DNA of 64,000 nt from Weissella confusa (lineage in GTDB: Bacteria > Bacillota > Bacilli > Lactobacillales > Lactobacillaceae). Of the stretch, positions 18,861-27,422 are shown piece after piece (position 1 is the stretch's first letter; each line of letters begins with the position of its first letter). The notes below the pieces were generated by a model that was not told where the DNA came from, ran no database searches, and was given only the letters and a program-made list of their open reading frames with translations. The stretch is from the NCBI GenBank assembly GCA_014332815.1, contig JACSZT010000020.1:115377-179376 (forward strand), written 5' to 3'. A program made the translations under genes and the position numbers.

Positions 18861-20054
18861 ATGGCTAAGACATTAGCAATTAACGCCGGATCTTCATCAT
18901 TGAAGTTCCAACTATTGGAAATGCCGGCTGAAACAGTGATTGCCAAGGGACAAATCGAGCGTATTGGTTTGCCTGAAAGTGTATTCACGATGAAGTTTAA
19001 CGGGGAAAAGACTGAAATCGTCCGTGACATCGCTGACCACAAGGAAGCAATTGAAGAAATGCTTGAGCAATTCCGTGCACAAAACGTGGCTGACAAGAGT
19101 GAAATTACAGGTGTTGGGCACCGTGTTGTGGCTGGTGGTGAATGGTTCAACAAGTCAGTTATCGTGGATGAAGAAGTGTTGCACAAGATTCACCGTTTGG
19201 CGGACTACGCACCATTGCACAATCCAGCCAATGCAACGGGAATTGAAGTATTCCAAGAGTTGTTGCCAGATGCTATTTCAGTAGCGGTCTTCGACACGGC
19301 TTTCCATCAAACGTTGCCACGAGAGAACTACTTGTACCCATTGCCATACGAGTACTACACGAAGTACGGTGCGCGTAAGTATGGTGCCCACGGAACGTCA
19401 CACCGCTACGTTGCTGAACGTACGGCGGATATTTTGGGTAAGCCACTTGAAGAGTTGAAGATTATCACGCTTCACTTGGGTGCCGGTGCCTCAATCACGG
19501 CCATCAAGGATGGTAAGTCATTTGATACATCAATGGGCTTCACGCCGTTGGCTGGTTTGATGATGGCAACGCGTGCTGGTGATGTTGATCCATCATTGAT
19601 TTACTACATCCAAGAACGCGAAGGCTTGTCAAACGGTGAAATGTTGAAGATTTTGAACAACAAGTCTGGTTTGCTTGGAGTTTCAACGTTGTCATCTGAC
19701 ATGCGTGACTTGGAAGAAGTGGCTGATACCAACGAGCACGCTAAGTTGGCATTGGATATGTTCTTGAACCGTGTCATCCGTTACTTGGGTCAATACACAT
19801 TCGAAATGGGTGGCGTTGATGCCATCGTCTTCACAGCTGGTATCGGTGAGAACGCTGCAAACGTTCGTGAAGATATCATCGATCGTTTGGACTTCTTGGG
19901 TATTAAGTTGGACAAGGAAGCGAACAATGTTCGTGGTGTTGAACGTGTCATTTCAACTGATGATTCAACAGCTAAGGTATTGTTGGTACCAACGAATGAA
20001 GAGCTTGAAATTGCCCGCGATGTTGAACGTTTAAAGGCACAAGCAGGTAAGTAA
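18861..20054 (+). CDS. ackA: Acetate kinase
   Basis: Converts acetyl-phosphate and ADP to acetate and ATP. The product of 397 aa is standard. Family signatures are the N-terminal LAINAGSSSLKFQLLE and a second block near residue 202 (MGFTPLAGLMMATRAGD). The catalytic arginine lies in GVGHRVVAGGE and the adenosine-binding FTAGIGENA near the end. It has AGGGAG upstream, a cre box at 18790, and its own terminator region after a small membrane gene. It would complete the pyruvate oxidase route encoded at 30464. Confidence 0.97.
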   Translation: MAKTLAINAGSSSLKFQLLEMPAETVIAKGQIERIGLPESVFTMKFNGEKTEIVRDIADHKEAIEEMLEQFRAQNVADKSEITGVGHRVVAGGEWFNKSVIVDEEVLHKIHRLADYAPLHNPANATGIEVFQELLPDAISVAVFDTAFHQTLPRENYLYPLPYEYYTKYGARKYGAHGTSHRYVAERTADILGKPLEELKIITLHLGAGASITAIKDGKSFDTSMGFTPLAGLMMATRAGDVDPSLIYYIQEREGLSNGEMLKILNNKSGLLGVSTLSSDMRDLEEVADTNEHAKLALDMFLNRVIRYLGQYTFEMGGVDAIVFTAGIGENAANVREDIIDRLDFLGIKLDKEANNVRGVERVISTDDSTAKVLLVPTNEELEIARDVERLKAQAGK

Positions 20055-20111
20055 TCGTTAAGGTTCGCCTGTTAGACTATTGTCATTGAAACCGAAAAGG
20101 GGGAGTCTAAG

Positions 20112-20291
20112 ATGTTTACATTGATTATCATCGCAGTCATTGGCCTCTGGTTCTACGGCAAGCACCGCATCAAGCGTGCGGTGGCCCACGTTGAGCAACA
20201 AATGCCATTTTCTGATCAAAGCATGAACGGTTCCCGCCGTGATGCCTTTGAAGGACAATTCGAAGAAATTAAAACTACGAAAATTAAGTAA
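20112..20291 (+). CDS. Small membrane protein, 59 aa
   Basis: A 59-residue ORF with an N-terminal hydrophobic helix (MFTLIIIAVIGLWFYG), then a basic patch and a charged tail, so the tail is probably cytosolic. It has a strong GGGGGAG ribosome site and ends directly before a perfect terminator. No family recognised. It may ride on ackA read-through since no terminator lies between. Confidence 0.6.
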   Translation: MFTLIIIAVIGLWFYGKHRIKRAVAHVEQQMPFSDQSMNGSRRDAFEGQFEEIKTTKIK

Positions 20292-20293
20292 GC

Positions 20294-20342
20294 AAATACG
20301 CCATAACGTACTCGTTATGGCGTATTATTTTTGCTATAATGG
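20294..20342 (+). terminator. Rho-independent terminator
   Basis: Perfect 14-bp stem AATACGCCATAACG and complement with a TACT loop. Confidence 0.85.
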
Positions 20343-20443
20343 TTAGAAAGTTCTGATGTAGATGGAAAATAGATTAATCTGCGCGTATGGGACGTTTTAA
20401 GCGGTCGTCAGAGAACGGCCAAAACGATATAAGGGGACACTTC

Positions 20444-23400
20444 ATGAAGAAATTGTTGATTGCTAACCGTGGGGAAATTGCCGTTCGTTTAATTCGAGCT
20501 GGTAAAGAATTAGGGATTAAGACGGTAGCTATTTTTGCCAAGGAAGATGAGTTTGCCCTTCACCGTTTCAAGGCGGACGAATCTTATCTAGTTGGTGAAG
20601 GTAAGGCACCGATTGCCGCTTATTTGGATATTGACGATATTATTCGAATTGCTAAGGAAACTGGCGCTGATGCCATTCACCCAGGGTATGGGTTCTTGTC
20701 TGAAAACGACGAATTCGCGGCGGCTGTTGAAGCGGCTGGCATTAAGTTTGTCGGGCCACGCGTTGAACACTTGAAGATGTTTGGTGACAAGATTACGGCT
20801 AAGCAAGCCGCAATTAAGGCTGGCGTGCCAACGGTACCAGGAACTGATCACCCAGTTGAATCAATTGAAGAGGCGTTGGCTTTTGGTGCTGAGCACGGCT
20901 ATCCCTTGTTTGTTAAGTCAGCAGCCGGTGGTGGTGGTCGCGGTATGCGTGTTGTTGAACACGATGATGAACTACGTGAAGCCTTTGAACGTGCTGCTTC
21001 TGAAGCCCAACAAAGCTTTGGTAAGGCTGAAATTTATCTAGAAAAGTATCTACAAGATCCTAAGCACGTTGAAATTCAAATTTTGGCGGATGAACAAGGC
21101 GAAGTGATGCACTTGTTTGAGCGTGACTCATCAATTCAACGACGTCACCAAAAGATTATCGAGTTTGCACCAGCGGTTTCTGTATCCGTTGATCTGCGTC
21201 GTCGTATCCAAGATGCTGCGGTCAAGTTGATGCAAAGTGTCGATTATCAAAGTGCTGGAACCGTTGAGTTTTTGGTTGATGGGGACGATTTCTATTTCAT
21301 CGAAGTTAACCCACGTGTGCAAGTAGAGCACACGGTAACCGAAGAGATTACTGGCGTGGACATTGTGAAGTCACAATTGTTGATTGCTCAAGGTTACGGC
21401 TTGCATGAAGCGCCATTAAACATTCCAGCCCAAGATAAGCTGTTGGCAGTCGGCGTGGCAATTCAATCACGTATTACGACGGAAGACCCAGCCAATAACT
21501 TCATGCCTGATACCGGTAAGATTGATTGGTACCGTTCACCAGGTGGAACTGGCATTCGTCTAGATGCTGGTAATGTGTACGCTGGTGCCACTGTGACACC
21601 ATTCTTTGACTCATTGTTGGTTAAGGTTGTGGCACACGGAACTGACTTCACTGAAGCAGTTGATAAGATGCAACGCGCCTTGAACGAGTTTGCCATTCGT
21701 GGAGTTAAGACGAACATTCCATTCTTGAAGAATGTTTACGCACACCCAACGTTCCGTGCAGCTGATGCGCCAACAACGTTTGTGGACAAGCACCCAGAGT
21801 TGTTTGAAATTGCGCCAGAAAAGGAACCGGACCGTAAGTTGTTGCGCTATGTTAGTGAGACAACGGTTAACGGTTTCCCAGGAATTGATCACGATTACCA
21901 GAAGCTCTATGAGCCATTGTATTATCAAGCAAACGCTGATTTGGTGTTGCCGTCTGATTTGGTAACGGCCAAGGACATCTTGGACGCCCAAGGACCAGAT
22001 GCGGTGGCACAATGGGTGAAGAACCAAGATAAGGTTTTGTTGACGGACACGACGATGCGTGACGCGCACCAATCATTGTTCGCCACACGCATGCGTACGA
22101 AGGATATGTTGGCAATTGCGGATGAAACGCAGTTGGCGATGCCGAACCTCTTCTCAAACGAGATGTGGGGTGGTGCCACATTTGATACGGCCTACCGTTT
22201 CTTGGGTGAAGATCCATGGGAGCGTCTTCGTGCGCTGCGTGAGAAGATGCCACGTACATTGATGCAGATGCTGTTCCGTGGTTCAAACGCCGTTGGTTAT
22301 CAGAACTATCCAGATAACGTACTTGAAGAGTTTATTCGCTTAGCAGCGACGAACGGAATGGACGTGTTCCGTATCTTCGATAGTTTGAATTGGTTGCCAC
22401 AGATGGAAAAGTCAATCCAATATGTGCGCGACAACAACAAGATTGCCGAAGTTGCGATGGCTTACACGGGTGATATTTTGGACCCAACGCGTAAGAAGTA
22501 CACGCGTGATTATTACGTAAACTTCGCTAAAGAGTTGCAGAGTGCCGGTGCGCACATGATTGCGATTAAGGACATGGCGGGCTTGTTGAAGCCTGAAGCT
22601 GCTTATGAGTTGGTTAGCACGCTGAAGGATGCGGTTGATGTGCCAATTCATCTTCACACGCACGATACAACTGGTAATGGCGTTTACACATATGCACGTG
22701 CGGTTGATGCGGGGGTGGATGTTATCGACGTCGCGATGTCAGCCTTGTCAGGAACGACATCCCAGCCATCAATGGGTGCAACCTATTACGCGTTGAGTGG
22801 TAATGCCCGTCAACCAGAATTGAACATGCCGGCCGTTGAGCACATTAACAGTTACTGGGCCCAAGTTCGACCATACTACGGTCAGTTTATGAGCAAGATG
22901 GTTGGTGCCCAAACGGACATCTTCGAAGTCGAAATGCCGGGTGGTCAATACTCTAACTTGCAACAACAAGCGCAAGCATTGCGTTTGGGTGACCGTTGGG
23001 ATGACGTGAAGACGATGTACGCTACTGTTAACCAAATGTTTGGTGACATCGTCAAGGTGACGCCGTCATCAAAGGTTGTTGGGGACATGGCACTGTTCAT
23101 GGTTCAAAATGATTTGACGCCAGAAAAGGTGTTGGCGGAAGGTCAAACATTGGACTTTCCACAATCAGTTGTTGATTTCTTTGCAGGTGATCTTGGCCAA
23201 CCGGTTGGTGGTTTCCCAGAAGATTTGCAACAAGTCGTGTTGAAGGGTCGCAAGCCATTGACGGTGCGTCCTGGTTCATTGACACCAGCGGCCGACTTTG
23301 AGGTGATGACGGCTGAAATCGAAGCGATTTTGAAGCGTAAGGCAACCCCAGAAGAGATTATTTCGTACATCTTGTACCCACAAGTGTTTAAGGATTATGT

Positions 23401-23881
23401 GGCCAACCAAGAAAAGTTTGGTCCAATGACGTTCTTGGATACACCAACATTCTTCCAAGGGATGCGTGTTGGTGAGCGTGTGGATATCGAAATGGGACCT
23501 GGAAAGGTTGTTATCTTCCAACTCCAAGAAATTGGTGAAGTTGATCCAGAGGGTATGCGTACGTTGTACTTTGATGTGAACGGTACGCCAATTGAGATTG
23601 ATGTGCTAGACGAATCCGTCCAAGTTACAACAGTTGCCCGTCGTAAGGCAGAGCCAACGAATCCAAATGAGATTGGCGCAACAATGGCTGGTAATGTGTT
23701 GTCAGTTCACGTTGAAAATGGTCAAGCGGTGAAGCAAGGTGACGTCATGATTGTGACGGAAGCCATGAAGATGGAGACGACTGTGCAAGCGCCATTCGAT
23801 GGAACGGTTAAGTTTGTCCACGTTGCTGCTGGTGAAGCAGTGGCGGGTGGTGACTTGTTGATCGAAGTTGAACCAGGCTAA
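20444..23881 (+). CDS. pyc: Pyruvate carboxylase
   Basis: Biotin enzyme that carboxylates pyruvate to oxaloacetate with ATP, feeding aspartate synthesis. The 1145-residue chain has the full order: biotin carboxylase (1-450; KLLIANRGEIAVRL, ATP loop GGGGRGMR), carboxyltransferase (about 530-800; DTTMRDAHQSL), the PC-OADA region and a biotinyl domain with EAMKMET, Lys1109. The start 20444 follows AAGGGGA by 7 nt; a longer form from 20387 has no ribosome site. Single-gene unit. Confidence 0.98.
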   Translation: MKKLLIANRGEIAVRLIRAGKELGIKTVAIFAKEDEFALHRFKADESYLVGEGKAPIAAYLDIDDIIRIAKETGADAIHPGYGFLSENDEFAAAVEAAGIKFVGPRVEHLKMFGDKITAKQAAIKAGVPTVPGTDHPVESIEEALAFGAEHGYPLFVKSAAGGGGRGMRVVEHDDELREAFERAASEAQQSFGKAEIYLEKYLQDPKHVEIQILADEQGEVMHLFERDSSIQRRHQKIIEFAPAVSVSVDLRRRIQDAAVKLMQSVDYQSAGTVEFLVDGDDFYFIEVNPRVQVEHTVTEEITGVDIVKSQLLIAQGYGLHEAPLNIPAQDKLLAVGVAIQSRITTEDPANNFMPDTGKIDWYRSPGGTGIRLDAGNVYAGATVTPFFDSLLVKVVAHGTDFTEAVDKMQRALNEFAIRGVKTNIPFLKNVYAHPTFRAADAPTTFVDKHPELFEIAPEKEPDRKLLRYVSETTVNGFPGIDHDYQKLYEPLYYQANADLVLPSDLVTAKDILDAQGPDAVAQWVKNQDKVLLTDTTMRDAHQSLFATRMRTKDMLAIADETQLAMPNLFSNEMWGGATFDTAYRFLGEDPWERLRALREKMPRTLMQMLFRGSNAVGYQNYPDNVLEEFIRLAATNGMDVFRIFDSLNWLPQMEKSIQYVRDNNKIAEVAMAYTGDILDPTRKKYTRDYYVNFAKELQSAGAHMIAIKDMAGLLKPEAAYELVSTLKDAVDVPIHLHTHDTTGNGVYTYARAVDAGVDVIDVAMSALSGTTSQPSMGATYYALSGNARQPELNMPAVEHINSYWAQVRPYYGQFMSKMVGAQTDIFEVEMPGGQYSNLQQQAQALRLGDRWDDVKTMYATVNQMFGDIVKVTPSSKVVGDMALFMVQNDLTPEKVLAEGQTLDFPQSVVDFFAGDLGQPVGGFPEDLQQVVLKGRKPLTVRPGSLTPAADFEVMTAEIEAILKRKATPEEIISYILYPQVFKDYVANQEKFGPMTFLDTPTFFQGMRVGERVDIEMGPGKVVIFQLQEIGEVDPEGMRTLYFDVNGTPIEIDVLDESVQVTTVARRKAEPTNPNEIGATMAGNVLSVHVENGQAVKQGDVMIVTEAMKMETTVQAPFDGTVKFVHVAAGEAVAGGDLLIEVEPG

Positions 23882-23968
23882 GGAGAGTTCACATAAAAAT
23901 CATATTCTTTGGCTAGAATGTACCTAAAGTAAGCGATGTAACATACTTTGGGGAACAGAGGGAAGGAC

Positions 23969-24292
23969 ATGTTTTTTAAGAGACGCGAACGCCTATTTCG
24001 GAACTGGTGGAACAGTGGTTTGCAGCCTGATGATGTTGAAAACGAGCTTAAAACAACGTACAACATCCATGAAAAATTGCTGATTGTAGCGAATATCGTG
24101 CTGTTTTTTCTAACAGCCGGACTATTCTACGGGGAATTGTGGCCCTACAGTGGCATCTCATTAGTTGCGCTAGTGGTTGCGATTGTATTACTCGCTATCA
24201 GGCAACTGATGCGAGCGGTCTTGTTTAACGATATCGTGCGTTACCGTGATTGGTATCATGTGCAAACACAGATTGAAAAGTTAATGAAATAA
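23969..24292 (+). CDS. Hypothetical membrane protein, 107 aa
   Basis: Basic N-terminus with several aromatic residues (RLFRNWWNSG), then two hydrophobic helices at about residues 39-57 and 61-80 and a charged C-terminus, so both ends are probably cytosolic. The ATG at 23969 follows GAGGGAAGG; an upstream TTG (23948) is less likely. Family not recognised. Followed by its own terminator. Confidence 0.68.
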   Translation: MFFKRRERLFRNWWNSGLQPDDVENELKTTYNIHEKLLIVANIVLFFLTAGLFYGELWPYSGISLVALVVAIVLLAIRQLMRAVLFNDIVRYRDWYHVQTQIEKLMK

Positions 24293-24295
24293 CAT

Positions 24296-24333
24296 AAAAC
24301 GCAGTCAACTACTAGTTGTTGACTGCGTTTTTG
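24296..24333 (+). terminator. Rho-independent terminator
   Basis: Stem AACGCAGTCAAC / GTTGACTGCGTT with TTTTT. Confidence 0.88.
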
Positions 24334-24371
24334 CGTAAAATAGAATTACTGAAAAATGATGAGGTGAAGAC

Positions 24372-25004
24372 ATGCGACAATGGTGGCAAAGTAAATTAAT
24401 TTTAGGCGTTGGCATGGTAGGCATGTTGCTATACGTCTTGCAAAGTGTGATCGCGACGATTATTTGGCCAGCGTATCGGATGGTCGCCTATCCATTGGCT
24501 ATTCTCACGGCGCCTGATTCACAATATGCGACAGCATTTAAGGGATTGCAACTGATTGCTGGCTTGTTGATTGCGGTGAGTTTAGCAGCGCTATGGCGTT
24601 ATTCACGCTATAAGGACTACACGGACTTGGTAAAAACGGTTCAACAGTTGATTCTGGTTTGGTTGGCTGGCGTCTTGCTAAACTTTATTTGGCCATTGAA
24701 CAGTATCGTGGAGGCAGTGCTGCGACCAGCTGTATCAGCCCGTAATATCGTGTTTGGACTGTTGATCATCCTGCTTGGCTGGACAATCTGGCGCGTGGGG
24801 AGTGCTGCGCAAATACACGACATGACGACGTTGGCCAATGGCTTAAAGCTCTTTGCAATTTTGTACGTCCTATTTAATTTTTTGGAATTTGCAGTGACGT
24901 TAATTGGCTGGCAACTGTCAGGATTCTTTGATGTGTTGGCGATTGACGTCTTGGCGGTTGCCATGGGATACATCAGTTGGTACTTCATGCGTTTAGCTGA
25001 ATAA
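24372..25004 (+). CDS. Hypothetical polytopic membrane protein, about 6 TM
   Basis: A 210-residue, very hydrophobic protein with about six helices spread over its whole length (first at residues 8-32, last ending near 206). The pattern of evenly spaced helices and short loops, with a WxxR motif (WTIWRVGSA) in the fourth loop, is reminiscent of small DUF2975-type proteins, but I cannot confirm this. Single gene with GAGG about 8 nt before ATG. Confidence 0.72.
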   Translation: MRQWWQSKLILGVGMVGMLLYVLQSVIATIIWPAYRMVAYPLAILTAPDSQYATAFKGLQLIAGLLIAVSLAALWRYSRYKDYTDLVKTVQQLILVWLAGVLLNFIWPLNSIVEAVLRPAVSARNIVFGLLIILLGWTIWRVGSAAQIHDMTTLANGLKLFAILYVLFNFLEFAVTLIGWQLSGFFDVLAIDVLAVAMGYISWYFMRLAE

Positions 25005-25104
25005 CCCTTTTTTCTACCATCCGTTTAACACAGTGCTACACTATAAGTGTTGAAAGAGATATGAAATGAATAAATTCAGACTAACTCTGAAGGAGGATGG
25101 AAAG

Positions 25105-25470
25105 ATGTATTTGACAATTACTGACGCTGCAATGGAAAAGATTAACCCAATTTTGAAGGCTGAGCCAGGTCGTCGTTTGATTATGATGTATGAAGACGGG
25201 GTTTCACCTTACTCACACCACGGTGAAGTTGCCATGCAAGTTTCATTCGTGTTCGCTGTTATTCGCGGTGATCAACCTTTGGAGCCATGGTTTGACGAGA
25301 CAATCGATTCAAACATCGGCCCATTGCCAATCAAGGGTTACTCAAAGGACTACATGGTGCCAAACATGGTTTTGGACGTTAAGAAGTTCGGTGGGGTTGT
25401 GTTGCGTGGTGACGCTGGTGTTATCGATGATACGCCAGAAATTCGTGACGAAACTGAGGCAACTGATTAA
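25105..25470 (+). CDS. HesB/Fe-S biosynthesis-fold protein without cysteines
   Basis: A 121-residue protein that by pattern belongs to the Fe-S_biosyn (HesB-like) fold group found in lactobacilli (starts MYLTITDAAMEKI, includes LIMMYEDG and a final FGGVVLRGDAG). It has no cysteine at all, so it cannot carry a cluster in the way IscA does. The ATG at 25105 has AAGGAGG 8 nt upstream. Codon use is highly biased, suggesting abundant expression. The role is unknown. Confidence 0.7.
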   Translation: MYLTITDAAMEKINPILKAEPGRRLIMMYEDGVSPYSHHGEVAMQVSFVFAVIRGDQPLEPWFDETIDSNIGPLPIKGYSKDYMVPNMVLDVKKFGGVVLRGDAGVIDDTPEIRDETEATD

Positions 25471-25494
25471 TAAAGAATTTTAATTAAGCATCTC

Positions 25495-25516
25495 GCCTTT
25501 GCGGGGTGCTTTTTTG
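25495..25516 (+). terminator. Rho-independent terminator
   Basis: AAGCATCTCGC / GCGGGGTGCTT with G-U pairs, then TTTTTT. Confidence 0.75.
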
Positions 25517-25605
25517 TACCCTGTTTTGAAAGTTTGATTTGGGTTCGTGGCTTACAATGTGTAAACTTGAAGTACTAGGACACATTGAAAGACGGGGATG
25601 TTCAT

Positions 25606-26208
25606 TTGGCAAAAAAGAAAATTGTGATTGCAGGGGGCACTGGCTTTGTTGGTCAAGGTATTATCAGTGCATTATCACCAGAAAAATATGACATTCATGT
25701 GCTGACGCGCCGACACGTAACAACCGATACCGAGTCAGTAACGTACCACCAAGTTGATTATCACGTAACTGATCAGGTGTTAGCGGTGATTGGGGATGCG
25801 GATTGGGTGATTGATGTGATTGGCATTCTGTTGCCGAATCCGATTAAGCATCAAACGTATGCCAATAGCAGCGTTTTACCGGCGGAATTTTTAATTGACG
25901 CTGTACGCGCCTGCCCAGAGGTTAAGTTCATGTTCGTGTCGGCCAATTACGCACCTTTCTTCATGGCACCATACATGCGTGCGAAGCAAGAAGTGGAGAA
26001 TTACATGGCTTTGCGTTTGCCACAGCGAGCAACGACGCTGTATCCAGGTATTATTTATGATAGGAAACGCCAGATGAGTTATTACGTTGGTCGTATCTTG
26101 TCCAAGCTTCCCGCTAAGCGACTTAGACCAATTACGTTGGCTGACTTGGCGAAGGAAGTGACGCGCATTCTAGATGGGCAAAATAGTGGTTTGGAAAAGC
26201 GACGCTAA
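25606..26208 (+). CDS. NAD(P)-binding atypical SDR / NmrA-like protein
   Basis: A 200-residue Rossmann-fold protein. The nucleotide-binding loop is IAGGTGFVGQGI at residues 7-18 and the first acidic or basic switch follows VLTRRH, suggesting NADP. It lacks the long C-terminal substrate domain. The probable start is TTG 25606, with GACGGGG 8 nt upstream; an earlier TTG at 25585 has no ribosome site. The closest known group is the complex-I NDUFA9-like atypical SDR family. Substrate unknown. Confidence 0.82.
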   Translation: MAKKKIVIAGGTGFVGQGIISALSPEKYDIHVLTRRHVTTDTESVTYHQVDYHVTDQVLAVIGDADWVIDVIGILLPNPIKHQTYANSSVLPAEFLIDAVRACPEVKFMFVSANYAPFFMAPYMRAKQEVENYMALRLPQRATTLYPGIIYDRKRQMSYYVGRILSKLPAKRLRPITLADLAKEVTRILDGQNSGLEKRR

Positions 26209-26296
26209 TTATTTCGAACTTATAAATCTATAGTCTGGTATAAGGTTGGCCTGTTTCAATATAATATATACAAAGATTTTGAAACGGAGTGTAGCA

Positions 26297-26977
26297 ATGA
26301 TTAATCAACGAGCTTCAACGATAAACGTCAACCAAATGCGCGACATGCTAAGTACGTCGGGCCTAAATATCGGGGTAGAAGTCGAAGAACTCACGAAATT
26401 TGCCCGCATGTATCAAACGTACGAGTCTGCGCAACATGAGATTGCGACGAAATTAGAAAATCTTGATGCTGAGTTTCAAATGAACTATAACCATAACCCA
26501 ATCCATCATTTGGAGGGACGCATGAAGGATCCGCAAAGTTTGTTTGGCAAGTTGCAACGGAAAAACTTGCCAATGACTGTGGATATTATTCCAGATAACA
26601 TCTTTGATATCGCGGGCATTCGCGTCATCACGAATTATATTGATGACATTTACACGGTTGAACGTTTGTTAGTCGCCCAAGATGATGTCACTTTGTTAAA
26701 GCGCAAGGATTATGTCGAAAATCCTAAGCCAAGTGGCTATCGCAGCTTGCACTTAGTGGTTGAAATTCCCGTCTTCAGGTCGACGGGTGTTGAACGTGTA
26801 CCGGTTGAGATTCAAATCAGAACAATCGGTATGGACATGTGGGCCAGCTTGGAACACAAGTTGCGCTACAAAACTGACGCAGAACGTGCTGAAGAGTTTG
26901 CTGATAACTTGATTGGTTATGCGAATGAGCTGAATCAAATTGAGCAAAATTTCCAGAATATTCATCGCGAATTATAA
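26297..26977 (+). CDS. Small alarmone synthetase (RelQ/RelP type GTP pyrophosphokinase)
   Basis: Makes (p)ppGpp from GTP or GDP and ATP. The 226-residue protein has only the synthetase domain: EGRMKDPQSLFGKL near residue 74, DIAGIRVI near 105, the conserved YVENPKPSGYRSLHL loop near 140 and VEIQIRT with MDMWASLEHKL near 175. There is no hydrolase or TGS/ACT region, as expected for a small alarmone synthetase. RelQ versus RelP cannot be settled by eye. Start 26297 follows CGGAG. Confidence 0.92.
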   Translation: MINQRASTINVNQMRDMLSTSGLNIGVEVEELTKFARMYQTYESAQHEIATKLENLDAEFQMNYNHNPIHHLEGRMKDPQSLFGKLQRKNLPMTVDIIPDNIFDIAGIRVITNYIDDIYTVERLLVAQDDVTLLKRKDYVENPKPSGYRSLHLVVEIPVFRSTGVERVPVEIQIRTIGMDMWASLEHKLRYKTDAERAEEFADNLIGYANELNQIEQNFQNIHREL

Positions 26978-27017
26978 TGAACTGCCACTTTAAATTAAAA
27001 TTACATTAGAAAATATG

Positions 27018-27046
27018 TTGGCATTTTTTAATGTAGCAAATATACT
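27018..27046 (+). promoter_or_regulatory. Promoter of the T-box transcript
   Basis: TTGGCA (27018-27023), exactly 17 nt, then TATACT (27041-27046). Confidence 0.7.
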
Positions 27047-27052
27047 TACTTT

Positions 27053-27349
27053 ATCGACAACGACGAGATGAAGTAAGTCCTGAAAAAATCACAGAGAGCC
27101 AACGGTTGGTGTGAGTTGGTATTTGGCAAGGGGTGAAAATGGTCTTTGAGTCAGAGTTGATGTGAGCAGATTTGCAAGCATTAACCGGGTGCGCCCGTTA
27201 TCGCGCAAACGTATATCCGGCGACCGTTGACTAGTCCGGTCAGAAGGCGTACGTATGAAGCCCTTTTTGGTGATAAAAAGGGAAAACTGGGTGGTAACAC
27301 GATTATGTCGTCCCAGGATGTCCATTTGGATGTCCTGGGACTTTTTTTG
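27053..27349 (+). promoter_or_regulatory. T-box riboswitch, probably tRNA-Met specific
   Basis: Leader with the usual T-box parts: K-turn/S-turn side GATGAAGTA (27067-27075), AGAGAGCC of the stem I bulge (27093-27100), the T-box core CTGGGTGGTAACACG (27288-27302) with a TGGT bulge fitting an ACCA tRNA end, and a terminator stem GTCCCAGGATGTCC with complement and T-run (27309-27348). The likely specifier is ATG at 27160-27162 (inference, helped by the downstream MetQ-like gene). Low charging of tRNA-Met would switch on the peptidase and binding protein. Confidence 0.9.
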
Positions 27350-27422
27350 TGGAAAATCCAACCGACAGCATCGAATTAACGCGGGATTCGATGTGAGTTA
27401 ATGAATAATGAGGGAAATAGGG

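Noticed and set aside
25066..25104. Longer start (MNKFRLTLKEDG) for the HesB-fold protein.
   Set aside because: The added codons lie over the AAGGAGG ribosome site of the chosen start.
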